A stretch of DNA of 64,000 bases, taken from Bacteroidales bacterium (GTDB taxonomy: Bacteria > Bacteroidota > Bacteroidia > Bacteroidales > Paludibacteraceae). Numbering within the stretch: position 1 is the stretch's first letter; each line of letters starts with the position of its first letter. The DNA is taken from assembly GCA_012837935.1 (NCBI GenBank), contig DUQG01000014.1:62001-126000 (forward strand), in the 5' to 3' direction. The notes under the pieces are model-generated. The model was not told the DNA's origin and did not search any database. It saw only the letters and a program-made list of their open reading frames with translations. The position numbers were made by a program, and so were the translations under genes. Below are positions 1-9,300 of the stretch, piece by piece.

Positions 1-176
1 TTGCTTTTTTGTTTTACTGCGTTATTTTCTAAGAATTGATGCAAAATTAAGAATTATCCTTTAATAAATAAAAACATCAGTCAGCTAATTTTTTGAAAGC
101 GATAAAACAGATTACCGAAAAATAGAAAACTTTTCTAAATGCTTGAAAAAATCTTTTATGTTTTAAGCTGTTTTTG

Positions 177-184
177 TAACTTTG
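177..184 (+). promoter_or_regulatory. Putative -7 promoter box
   Basis: TAACTTTG matches the Bacteroidetes -7 consensus TAnnTTTG and lies 45 bases before the ATG at 230. No good -33 TTG lies at the usual 19-21 base spacing. The rest of 1-229 is AT-rich with no other structure seen. Confidence 0.5.
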
Positions 185-229
185 TGGAGAAATAAAATGT
201 AAATAATATCGGTTTTGAAATAATAGTTT

Positions 230-1348
230 ATGAAAAAGATTAAATTAATTATGTTATTAGCAGTAATATCTTTCAATAGTTGTATTACTACTAATGAAGA
301 TGTAAAAAAAGACATGTTCGAAGGCGATACTGAGCAAAATAAAAATGTGGTTTATTTGTTAAGTGACGACAATGACGAGTTTAATATGTACAACCGTGCA
401 ATTGTTAATTTGAACAATGATGTGGATACACTATTTATAACTGTAAGAATAAAAGGTAGTGTTGGTGTCCCTAAAGATATTTCGGTAGAGTTAACTCCTT
501 ACTTTGTTCGCGAGAGAGTAAATTCAGCAAACAATGAATCTTTGGATAAAGAAAGTCTGTTCTATCAATACAACAAATCCAAATTTGATGATGATTATGA
601 GAATTGGGCTAATTTTTTACCGGAAGCGAACTATTCCTTCCTTCCAGAAAACATAATAGAAGGTAGTACACCGGGAACTATAAGGCTTAAAGCTACCATT
701 AAACAAGGTAAAGTAAATACGACTATTCCCGTACTTATAAAAGATTTGCATACTTTGTCGCCTGACTCACTCTACTTTTTAGAATATAAGATTACTAAAG
801 TTAATGATGCTCTGGTAGATACAAACAAGAAAAATGTGTTAATTCCAATTTGTTGGAAAAATGCTTGGTCAAGCTCCAGAGAACCAATAATCTATGATAT
901 GATTGGGAAACAACATGATTGGAGAGTAGGAGATGAAATGCCGCTTGTCGGATCTTCACGTTGGATTACGGGTGCCCCGACACTTTATCCAATAGGTAAG
1001 AATGAAATTAGAATAGGAGCCGGTATTGAAATGGATCAAATAAACTGGGATAAAAAAACTAAGCGTCAGCTGATTGATGCGAATAGTATTGTGCTAATTA
1101 TAGATAAAGACAATCAGATAGACTTCAGACCCTATAAAGATATTGAAGTTGAGAAAGTTTTACCCGGAGATATATTTTACGATGAAAATCACACCAATCG
1201 CTACTTTACTGAAAAAATCATAACTACTTCCGGTTTTACTAAGTATTTTAAAACATTTACATTGCACTATAGATATAGAAATTACAAAATGTCAGATGAT
1301 GTTTATAGGTATTGTAAACTAACTTTGCGTTACGAGTATGAGCCCTGA
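230..1348 (+). CDS. Secreted lipoprotein, DUF1735/DUF4361-like
   Basis: The N-terminus is a lipoprotein signal (MKKIKLIMLLAVISFNSC), with Cys18 as the probable lipidated residue, so the product should be membrane anchored and perhaps surface exposed. About residues 40-190 resemble the beta-sandwich DUF1735-like domains of Bacteroidetes surface lipoproteins, including a segment of the type 'spDSLYFLEYKI'. The C-terminal half resembles DUF4361. Such proteins often accompany SusC/SusD glycan-binding systems, but no SusC or SusD gene is visible here; the left edge of the window may hide one. The family assignment is from memory of motif style, and no enzymatic function can be claimed. Confidence 0.55.
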   Translation: MKKIKLIMLLAVISFNSCITTNEDVKKDMFEGDTEQNKNVVYLLSDDNDEFNMYNRAIVNLNNDVDTLFITVRIKGSVGVPKDISVELTPYFVRERVNSANNESLDKESLFYQYNKSKFDDDYENWANFLPEANYSFLPENIIEGSTPGTIRLKATIKQGKVNTTIPVLIKDLHTLSPDSLYFLEYKITKVNDALVDTNKKNVLIPICWKNAWSSSREPIIYDMIGKQHDWRVGDEMPLVGSSRWITGAPTLYPIGKNEIRIGAGIEMDQINWDKKTKRQLIDANSIVLIIDKDNQIDFRPYKDIEVEKVLPGDIFYDENHTNRYFTEKIITTSGFTKYFKTFTLHYRYRNYKMSDDVYRYCKLTLRYEYEP

Positions 1349-1409
1349 GTTTAATAAATAGACTTTGTGTCCAAAAAATAATTTATCTTGAAAATGTAGA
1401 TAAATATGG

Positions 1410-1540
1410 TTATCCGCAATGCTTTCTATAATAAATTCTTGTAAAACAAGCGAACAAGTTCGAGTGGGCACGACTTAAAAGTCCCCGAAAGTAATCGGGA
1501 CAAGCAGTGGTAACTGAAAAAAGTATTAGTACGCGGATAA
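1410..1540. repeat. MITE-like element, copy 1
   Basis: The stretch starts with TTATCCGC and ends with GCGGATAA, which are exact reverse complements. Positions 1469-1544 are nearly the reverse complement of 5972-6050 downstream, so the same dispersed element occurs twice in opposite orientation. It is non-coding and lies between the lipoprotein gene and the CotH cassette. The remainder of the 1349-1715 spacer is AT-rich with a putative promoter at its end. Confidence 0.75.
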
Positions 1541-1681
1541 TCATTAAAAAAAAGAATTTATCCCTTTAAACCATTGTTTTTTAGTTGTGTCTAAATTTAA
1601 ATTATACTTATTGCATAGTACTTTATAATGTAAAATAGTATAAATAATCTTATTTAAATAGCATTAAAACCAAAAAAAACG

Positions 1682-1689
1682 TATATTTG
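1682..1689 (+). promoter_or_regulatory. Putative -7 promoter box
   Basis: TATATTTG fits the Bacteroidetes -7 consensus and lies 26 bases before the ATG at 1716. No clear -33 element was found. Confidence 0.45.
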
Positions 1690-1715
1690 TAAGAAATTTC
1701 AAAAACACTAACACT

Positions 1716-2225
1716 ATGATTATCAACATTAAAAAAACTCTTATTTGCTCTGTTCTTATGCTTATGATAGCAGGATTTGCTCAAGCGCAGTCCTTCTATC
1801 TGTTCGATAAAAGCGGCACTAAGACTTCTTATTCAATTGAGGAGACTCGTTCTTTAAGTTTCGTCAATTCATCTTTGACTATCAAAATGAATTCCGGCGA
1901 AGTTTATTCCATTCCGTTTGCTGATTTATGGAAAATGACATTTAAAAATTTTACAAATGTTCAGAAAAATGAAATCACAAACTCTGTTACCGTTTTCCCT
2001 AATCCCGCCACTGACTATGTAAATATCTCGTTGGGTGCAGATGCTACCGAGATGTTGGACGTTAAAGTTAGAACCATTGACGGAAAATTAATTTACCATC
2101 AAAACTATAAAAACAACTTTGATGATACTTATCAACTAAATATCACTGATTGGAAAAAAGGTGTTTATATTATGCATATATACGATGGTAAAAAGACAGA
2201 AGTAAAACGAATTATCAAGAAATAA
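1716..2225 (+). CDS. Small T9SS cargo protein with C-terminal sorting domain
   Basis: 169 residues. An N-terminal signal peptide (about 1-24, ending AQAQ) is followed by a short region 'SFYLFDKSG...SLSF' like the leader motif of many Bacteroidetes surface proteins. From about residue 85 to the end there is a Por-type T9SS sorting domain: 'VFPNPATDYVNI', then 'IDGKLIY' and 'KGVYIMHI', ending in basic residues KRIIKK. It should be exported by Sec, then across the outer membrane by T9SS. It sits 22 bases before the CotH-like gene at 2248, which shares the leader motif but lacks a sorting domain, so the two are probably co-transcribed. The mature part is too small to suggest an enzyme. Confidence 0.75.
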   Translation: MIINIKKTLICSVLMLMIAGFAQAQSFYLFDKSGTKTSYSIEETRSLSFVNSSLTIKMNSGEVYSIPFADLWKMTFKNFTNVQKNEITNSVTVFPNPATDYVNISLGADATEMLDVKVRTIDGKLIYHQNYKNNFDDTYQLNITDWKKGVYIMHIYDGKKTEVKRIIKK

Positions 2226-2247
2226 AAACTACTAAAATCAAATAACA

Positions 2248-3825
2248 ATGAAAAAAACTTACATTTTACTATCCTTTGTCTTGTTCTCTTGCTTTAATAT
2301 CGCAGCACAAGACTCTATTTTTATCTATAAAGATAATCAGGTAATCAATAAATATGCTACTGCAGATATTGATAGTATTACCTTTAAGCAGGTAGAAGTA
2401 ATAGCCGAACCGGAGTTGACAAGCTTTAGTTTCGGTCCTGCTGAGAATACATTCTTGTATCAAAAAATTAATGGCAAGATTAAAGACAATACCATTACGC
2501 TCGGTGTGCCATACAAAAGTCGAAAACTGGTAGCCAGCTTTACTACCGGAGCCGGAAATACGGTAACAGTGGATGGAGTAGAGCAGGAGAGTGGCGTAAC
2601 GGTAAATGACTTTACAAATACTGTAACTTATACAGTTACTACACCGCAAAATAAAACAGCACAGTATAGCGTAACAGTAAATTGGGTAACCGGACTGCCG
2701 TCAATCACAATAAATACGGTAGATGCAGCGCCTATTGTTTCAAAAGAAGAGTATATTCGTGCTTATGTGGAAATTGACGGCAAAGGCTTTTATGAAAACT
2801 TTGCCGACTCAACACGCATTCGTGGACGAGGCAATACTACTTGGTCATATCCCAAAAAACCCTATCGCTTAAAATTGGATAACGACGGTATTCCTTTCGG
2901 TTTAGCGAAGGAAAAAGACTGGGTACTTCTGGCAAACTACCTTGATCCTACCCACCTGCTTAATCCTGTGGCTATGACTATTGGACAAATGCTGGAACTA
3001 CCTTTTACAAATCATGTTGTGCCGGTAACTGTTACCTTAAACGGTCAGTATCAGGGGGTTTATACATTTACAGAGCAAGTAGAACGTTCAAAAACAAGAG
3101 TTAATATTGATAAGAAAAAAGGAGCTTTATTGGAATTGGATCAGTATTTTGATGAAGATTTTAAATTTAAATCTGAAAAATACAATCTGCCTGTGATGGT
3201 AAAAGATCCGGATTTGGCAGAAGATTTTAAAACGCCTGAAGAGAGCACAGCAGCATTTGATAAAATAAAAAGTGATTTTGCTGAGTTGGAAAATGCTTTG
3301 GTGGATCCTAATTTCCCAAATAATAACTACAAAGATTTAATCGATATTGAATCGGTTGTTAAGTTTTTATTGGTTTTTGATATTACAAGTAACTTGGAAC
3401 TAAATCACCCCAAAAGCACCTATATGCACAAAGATGATGGCAAAAAGTATTATATGGGACCAATCTGGGATTTTGACTGGGCATATGGATATGAAAGTAC
3501 CGGAAAACATTTTGAAACATATCAAGAACCTGCACTGAAAATGTTATCGAGCAGTTCAACCGGATATCCTTTCTTTTCTCGCTTTTTGGATGACCCGGCG
3601 GTAAAAGCATTATACAAATCGACTTGGAATGAATTTAAACAAAACAATTTCCAAAAACTAATTGAGTATATCGAAATTAATTTTGAGAATATCAGGGAGG
3701 ATCAAATTTTAGATAGAAATGTTTGGAACAAAGGAACAAGCGATTATCCCAATAAAATAAATCAGTTCAAAACATGGTTAAATAACCGTGCGGGATTTAT
3801 TGATGCAAAAGTTGCCGGATGGTAA
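2248..3825 (+). CDS. CotH-kinase-family exported protein
   Basis: 525 residues with a signal peptide (MKKTYILLSFVLFSCFNIAAQ). Residues about 55-146 look like a DUF5018-type beta domain. About 152-525 is a CotH domain (the spore-coat CotH kinase family): 'RIRGRGNTTWSYPKKPYRLKL', 'DWVLLANYLDPT', 'LNGQYQGVYTF' and the acidic signature 'GPIWDFDWAYG', whose aspartates are the likely metal-binding/catalytic residues. Unlike its neighbours it has no T9SS sorting domain, so it may stay periplasmic or be a lipoprotein (a possible lipobox Cys at residue 15). CotH proteins in Bacteroidetes are usually extracellular and of unknown substrate; kinase activity is inferred from the family only. Confidence 0.8.
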   Translation: MKKTYILLSFVLFSCFNIAAQDSIFIYKDNQVINKYATADIDSITFKQVEVIAEPELTSFSFGPAENTFLYQKINGKIKDNTITLGVPYKSRKLVASFTTGAGNTVTVDGVEQESGVTVNDFTNTVTYTVTTPQNKTAQYSVTVNWVTGLPSITINTVDAAPIVSKEEYIRAYVEIDGKGFYENFADSTRIRGRGNTTWSYPKKPYRLKLDNDGIPFGLAKEKDWVLLANYLDPTHLLNPVAMTIGQMLELPFTNHVVPVTVTLNGQYQGVYTFTEQVERSKTRVNIDKKKGALLELDQYFDEDFKFKSEKYNLPVMVKDPDLAEDFKTPEESTAAFDKIKSDFAELENALVDPNFPNNNYKDLIDIESVVKFLLVFDITSNLELNHPKSTYMHKDDGKKYYMGPIWDFDWAYGYESTGKHFETYQEPALKMLSSSSTGYPFFSRFLDDPAVKALYKSTWNEFKQNNFQKLIEYIEINFENIREDQILDRNVWNKGTSDYPNKINQFKTWLNNRAGFIDAKVAGW

Positions 3826-3900
3826 GAAATAAACTTAAAAATCAGAGTGTAAAAACTTAAAAGAATATTGGATATTTTACTTAACGTTCTTATCAATTAA

Positions 3901-3944
3901 AAGGCTTTACCAAATCTAAATAAATTTTGGCTAAAGCCTTTTGC
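3901..3944 (+). terminator. Rho-independent terminator
   Basis: AAGGCTTTA and TAAAGCCTT form a 9-bp stem, extended by imperfect pairing of CCAAAT with ATTTTGG, and are followed by a short T-rich run. It separates the CotH gene ending at 3825 from the second CotH gene starting at 3993, so the second may have its own promoter. Confidence 0.7.
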
Positions 3945-3992
3945 TGTTACATTAATCACAATAGTCATAAAGAATTAAATACAATATAAATT

Positions 3993-5960
3993 ATGCGTAA
4001 AATAATATTTTCCTTTTTTCTGTTTTTTTCCTTTTCTTTGGTAGGGCAAGAACAATTGACCAATTTGCCTACATTCTATATCAACACGGTAGATAATGCG
4101 CCGATTGTGAGTAAAGAAGAGTATGTATCAGGTAAATTAACAATAGTTAGTAGTGATGAAACAGAAAACTTTGCAGACTCGACTGAAATTCGTGGACGTG
4201 GTAACTCTACTTGGGGAATGCCCAAAAAACCGTTTCGAATTAAACTTTACAAAAAAGCAAGCTTGCTAAATCGGCCGGCAAAAGAAAAAAGTTGGGTGTT
4301 GCTTGCCAATTATGCAGACAAAACATTGATGCGAAATGCTGTGGCTTTCAAAATCAGTCAGCTAGTAGGGCTTGAGTTTTCACCTTCGGCTCGTTTTGTA
4401 GATGTGGTGCTTAATGGTGAATTTCTTGGTAACTATATGATGTCTGACCAAATAGAAATGGCTACGGGACGTGTAGAAGTAGAAAAACAAAAAACTTCGG
4501 ATGTGAGTGAACCTGAGATTACAGGCGGTTATCTATTGGAGTTGGATGGATTTGCTTATACAGAGCCAGTGTGGTTCAGAACACCTAAAGGAGTCGCTGT
4601 TACTGTAAAATATCCGAAAGATGATGATATTAATAATGAACAGTACAGGTATATTTCAAACTATACAAGTGAGTTTGAAAATGTGTTATTCTCTAGCAAC
4701 TTCACAGACTCGGAACATGGTTATCGTGCCTATGTGGATAGTGCTACGCTTATTAATTGGTACATAGCTTGTGAATTGACCGGAAACTCGGACTCGTTCT
4801 GGAGTACTTATGTTTACAAAAAAAGAAATGACCCGAGATTCTATTTTGGTCCTATGTGGGACTACGATATTGCTTTCAATAATGACTATAGATTGGGAGA
4901 TGCTACCGAAAAGCTTATGCGTGAACATGCTCACGAGCCAAAAACATGGATAAGAAGATTTTGGGAAGACCCGTGGTTTCAAAATGCGGTAAACGATCGA
5001 TGGAAACAACTGGTTGAAAATGGTATTGAACAGCAGCTTTTGGACTATATCAATGAGACACAGGCATTGTTGCAACAATCACAAGCAAAGAATTATGAGA
5101 AATGGCCTACGCTAAATCAGACAGTTTATAGAGAAGTTTACACTTTCGAAACTTACGATGAGGGAGTAGATTATCTGAAATCTTACGTTTCTGCAAGAGT
5201 GGCATTTTTAAATGAAGCTTTCAAAAGTTCATCAGGTGAAGAACCTGAGATTAAAGATTTTATTCCGGAGGAAGATGCTTATTATACCATCAGAAACCGT
5301 AAGTCAGGTAATTTGGTAGATTTGAGTGATGAAAAGATAGGCGATGCCGTTAAATTGGTTCTCTGGGAAGCTATAGAAGGCAAACGTTCGCAACACTGGC
5401 GTTTTGAACGTGATGTCAATGATAATTTCCATATTATTAATCGTGAAAATGGTTTGGCTGTTAAAGCTAGCAATTCTGCGGGAGTACAGTTGGTGGTAGA
5501 TACACTAAAAGCTACAGCAGACTTTGTGTGGGAAATTATTCCTACCAATCTTGAAAATTACTTTGGTGTTATTGGCAGAGCTTATGGTTATTGCTTTAAT
5601 AATTCGGGCGGATCAATGACGAGTGGTACGTCACTGATTGGATGGACCAGTGATATCAATAAGAGTGATAATGCGAAATTTACTTTTGAAAAAGTAATTA
5701 CAACAGGATTAGCAAATAAATCTGTAAATGTACTAAGTATTAAATACAGCGCTACTAACCAGAGCATTTATTTCGTTACTGATAATTTGAAATCAGATAA
5801 TGCCGACATAAAAATTTACTCTCTGAGTGGCTCGGAAGTAATGAGTGTAAATTCACTAAATTTGGCATCCAGTATTGATGTAAGCACGTTGATGAATGGT
5901 GTGTACGTTGTTCGATTGGTAATGGATAACGAAGTTTATTCCGCTAAATTTATTAAGTAA
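3993..5960 (+). CDS. CotH-kinase-family T9SS cargo with ricin-type lectin domain
   Basis: 655 residues with a signal peptide (about 1-18, ending SLVGQ). The CotH domain covers about residues 22-410 and shares with the gene at 2248 'EIRGRGNSTWGMPKKPFRIKL', 'SWVLLANYADKT' and 'GPMWDYDIAFN'. About 426-567 is a ricin B-like beta-trefoil (repeated 'YYTIRNRKSGNLVDL', 'HIINRENGLAVKA', with Q/W-type positions), suggesting carbohydrate binding. About 575-655 is a T9SS sorting domain with 'IYSLSGSEVMSV' and 'NGVYVVRLV'. The protein is therefore probably delivered to the cell surface through T9SS. The first 150 CotH residues resemble the upstream paralogue, suggesting tandem duplication followed by domain gain. 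Confidence 0.82.
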   Translation: MRKIIFSFFLFFSFSLVGQEQLTNLPTFYINTVDNAPIVSKEEYVSGKLTIVSSDETENFADSTEIRGRGNSTWGMPKKPFRIKLYKKASLLNRPAKEKSWVLLANYADKTLMRNAVAFKISQLVGLEFSPSARFVDVVLNGEFLGNYMMSDQIEMATGRVEVEKQKTSDVSEPEITGGYLLELDGFAYTEPVWFRTPKGVAVTVKYPKDDDINNEQYRYISNYTSEFENVLFSSNFTDSEHGYRAYVDSATLINWYIACELTGNSDSFWSTYVYKKRNDPRFYFGPMWDYDIAFNNDYRLGDATEKLMREHAHEPKTWIRRFWEDPWFQNAVNDRWKQLVENGIEQQLLDYINETQALLQQSQAKNYEKWPTLNQTVYREVYTFETYDEGVDYLKSYVSARVAFLNEAFKSSSGEEPEIKDFIPEEDAYYTIRNRKSGNLVDLSDEKIGDAVKLVLWEAIEGKRSQHWRFERDVNDNFHIINRENGLAVKASNSAGVQLVVDTLKATADFVWEIIPTNLENYFGVIGRAYGYCFNNSGGSMTSGTSLIGWTSDINKSDNAKFTFEKVITTGLANKSVNVLSIKYSATNQSIYFVTDNLKSDNADIKIYSLSGSEVMSVNSLNLASSIDVSTLMNGVYVVRLVMDNEVYSAKFIK

Positions 5961-5973
5961 TAATAAAGTATAA

Positions 5974-6182
5974 TTATCCGCATGTGTTCCTAATACTTTT
6001 TTCAGTTGCCACTGCTTGTCTCGATTACTTTCGGGGACTTTTAAGTCGTGGGTAGCTTGAAAGTGAAGTACAAGTGCTTTAGCCTAAGATTATTTAAATT
6101 TCGGCTAAAGCCGATTGAATTTCCAACTATTTACCCACGCCCTAAAGGAACGTGGCAATTGAATAGGAAGTTTTGCGGATAT
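5974..6182. repeat. MITE-like element, copy 2 (inverted relative to copy 1)
   Basis: It begins TTATCCGC and ends GCGGATAT. Its first 77 bases match the reverse complement of 1469-1544 with few changes, including the run around TTTTTTCAGTTGCCACTG. The extra interior carries further inverted pieces (TTTCGGCTAAAGCCG and ACCCACG...CGTGG). With copy 1 it brackets the three genes at 1716-5960. Confidence 0.75.
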
Positions 6183-6261
6183 ACATATAATAAAGTATAT
6201 GCCTAACCTAAAGACCAACTCTAAGTTAGTCCTTGGGTGGTTGTAGTGTTTTTAATGGGAG

Positions 6262-6280
6262 CGTCGGCATCTTGCCGACG
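6262..6280. repeat. Short perfect hairpin (REP-like)
   Basis: CGTCGGCA-TCT-TGCCGACG is an 8-bp stem with a 3-base loop. It has no T run, so it is more like a dispersed palindromic repeat than a terminator. It lies next to the terminator at 6294. Confidence 0.6.
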
Positions 6281-6293
6281 ATTATAAACAAAC

Positions 6294-6332
6294 AAAAGAG
6301 ACTGTCTTCGATATATAGACAGTCTCTTTTTT
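6294..6332. terminator. Bidirectional terminator between convergent genes
   Basis: AAAAGAGACTGTC pairs exactly with GACAGTCTCTTTT around an 11-base loop, giving a 13-bp stem with A and T runs on both sides. It lies between the + strand CotH gene (ends 5960) and the - strand gene whose stop is at 6362, and can serve both. Confidence 0.85.
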
Positions 6333-6361
6333 ACAGTATAGCCTTATGGCTTATTTCGAGT

Positions 6362-9300
6362 TTATTTCCTTTTGATAGCTACAAACGCATTGGCTTTTCC
6401 ATCTTTTACTATACGGAAGTAGTAAACACCCATCGGCAAGTGATTAACTTGAATAGTTTCTTGTTCTTGCTTCAGTTCTTGTGTGTAAACACGTAGTCCG
6501 TTTGCATTATAGATTTCCAATCGGCTGTCTTTCACATTCTCTATCACGATTTCTTTGTCGAAAGGATTTGGATAGAGTTTAATTCCGTAAGCCTCTACGT
6601 TGTTTAAGCTTGTAGCAACTTTCTTAATTGTCTTATTTTCTTCATCAGTTTCAAAGTTGTTGTTCTTGTAGCTTTGACCTTCTTGAGCATTAATTTCAAT
6701 ACCGCTGTTTTCTGTTGCGTAACCGGGTAAGTCCACCATAATCATATAGCTGCCGGCAGGCAGATTATTTATTTCATATTGCCCTGTAGCATCTGTTTTG
6801 ACTCTGGCTACCAATTCCCACAGAATTTCGCTCACAATGCGACGTGGAGAATTTGCTGTTAGCATAGGTGCACCTTGTCCTTGCTGTTTTTTACGGTAAA
6901 CGCTAATATCCACATCTTTTTTACCTGTTTGACCGGATTCTCCTTCCTCATATACAGTACCTGATATAGTTACATTCCCTTGCATAATATCATCCGGTGC
7001 TGCGGTAGGTCTAAATGTAATCCATTTCGTTGCTTCATCAAGAGTAATCTCAGTAGCATCTTCCCACACACCGGCATTTTCATACCAACCGGGGAGATAT
7101 TTTTTACCGTCAAGACCTTGACCGATATTATTTGCATAAAGCAAGTATGTGCCGTATCCTAAATCTTTACTTCTAAAGACGCTTTGTGAATTATAAGTAA
7201 GCGTATCGGCACTAAGCATTGCATCACCTATTTTCTGATAGAGCATTACACAAGCATCTTGGGCTTTGATAATATCGCCTTTGGTATCAACTAAACTGAC
7301 GTTAATGATACCTGTATTAGTCTGTAACTTGGAAATATCCCAAGTATGATTGCAACAGATAGAGTTGTGAAATATCTCTACAAATATTTTGTAATCAGTA
7401 TTGGCTTCTGCCTTAAAACTTAAGTCGGGCGTTCCGCTATAATGTCCACAATGCGCTATCAGTAGAGTAGAATCATTAGGATCAGCAAAATCAGTAATAT
7501 TACAATTTTTATACACAAAGATAGCCCAGAAATAATCTCGTCCATAAGGTGTATCATTGTCATCTATAGGTGCCCAGTCTGAGGTAATTTTGTAAATTCT
7601 GGAAGTTTCCGGCATAAAGTGATACCAGATACCACCTGTTCCCATTTGATTAGCTGAAGAGATAATTTCAGTACCAAGCTTCACATTTAGTGGATGTTCA
7701 CAGAATCTACCATCAGGACTGGTTTCAAAAGCATACCAAGATTTAATAACTCCCTCACCTAAATTGTATCCTTTAACTCTCAAATAGAATTTGACTGTAT
7801 TGGTTGCCTTATATACAAATGAGCCTCCTATCGTAATAAGCGGTTTATCTTGTCCGCAAGCTGTATAAACCTCTATCTCTAGTCCATCATTGCTACCTAT
7901 CATATAAAACTTATCGGCTTCCACTTGACAAGTGTACCAAAACTGCTTAATGCCGTCAGCAATATTTACTTCTATTGTATCAGAAGTAGCTTCTATGGCG
8001 TACTCACAGAGTCGGTTATCTCCTTGAGCTATTGATTTATAAGACCAACTCCAAGACGTATTTTGGGAATAATCCGGTTCAAGATGAAACAAATAAGTAC
8101 TTGTTTGGGTTGGCTTAAACAGCATTCTTTCTTTCTGTCCTTGGACTAAAGCTAACGTTTGTTCGCAATCGCTGTAAAGTTTTCCCTTAACAGAATAAGG
8201 AGTATTTGTTAAATCAAATTCGTAAATACTATCCGCTTCAAGATTGATCTTGTACCATAAACCTATTTTGGGGATACTAGTGGCTGATATTACTTCTTCT
8301 TTAGCTACTTCTATAGGATATAAGCACGAACGATTGTCTGTAATAGCAGCAATGGTACATGGCACATTACCCGTAGGGGTAGTGTTTACGCATTTAAAAT
8401 AATATGTACCAGTGGATTTTGCCATGAAAGCAAATTCCTTTACATACGAGCCGCTTGTAATGTACTCAGTAAGGTCGCATCCATCATAGACATAAACTTT
8501 ATAATAAAGGTGCCCAATTGATGAGTAATCTACGGAATATAGGAAGTCTTTGTTTACATCTACTTTATACCAGCGTGTTCTTGTGTTTTTATGGTCAATA
8601 ATAAACTCTTTGCCCAATTCTATCTCTGTGGCAAAATTACACAAACGATTATCGCCTTCAACCTCTTCAATTTTCCATGTAAAGTCTGATTGGGTAGAAT
8701 TGAGATTTTGTGTATAGCTTAGGAAATAGTAAACCGAAGTTTCAGCAGCATAAATCAGTGTTTTTTCTCCGTTTGCAATTCTGTTATCTTCAGGGAAAGA
8801 AAGAACGGATCCACAAGGATTACCCTTGTGGTAATACATACCGTGAATGGCTTTTGCTAAATCTATTTCATAAACCTTACCTTCCTGAAGCGTTGCCTTA
8901 TACCATTGAGTTTGGTATTTAGTAGTGTAGTGTTTTGTTTCGATAGTAGCACCTAAAGTAATATCTTGAGCAAATTCACAGAGACGATTATCGCCTTGGT
9001 TTAACTGATTTACTTTCCATGTCAATGTAGTGGTAGGTTCGGCATCCTTGCGAGCTATTTCTAGATATAACACGGTGTCTTCTTTCGGTGCAAATATTGG
9101 TTTGGATTGAAAATAATTACCTAAGCTAACTTGTCCGGTAGCATCCCAAATCTGCAATATGTCACCATATGTAAACCACGTAGTATTGTGGTATTCGGCA
9201 TTACTGAAGTCAATTTCATAAAACTCTCCGCCTTTGAAACTAACTTTGAACCAATAGCGATTGTTAGGATAGCTATTTTCAGGTGTTAAGCTGATATCCT

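Noticed and set aside
6233-6496. 87-residue ORF across the terminator
   Set aside because: It overlaps the hairpins at 6262-6332 and the end of the giant gene; no coding features.
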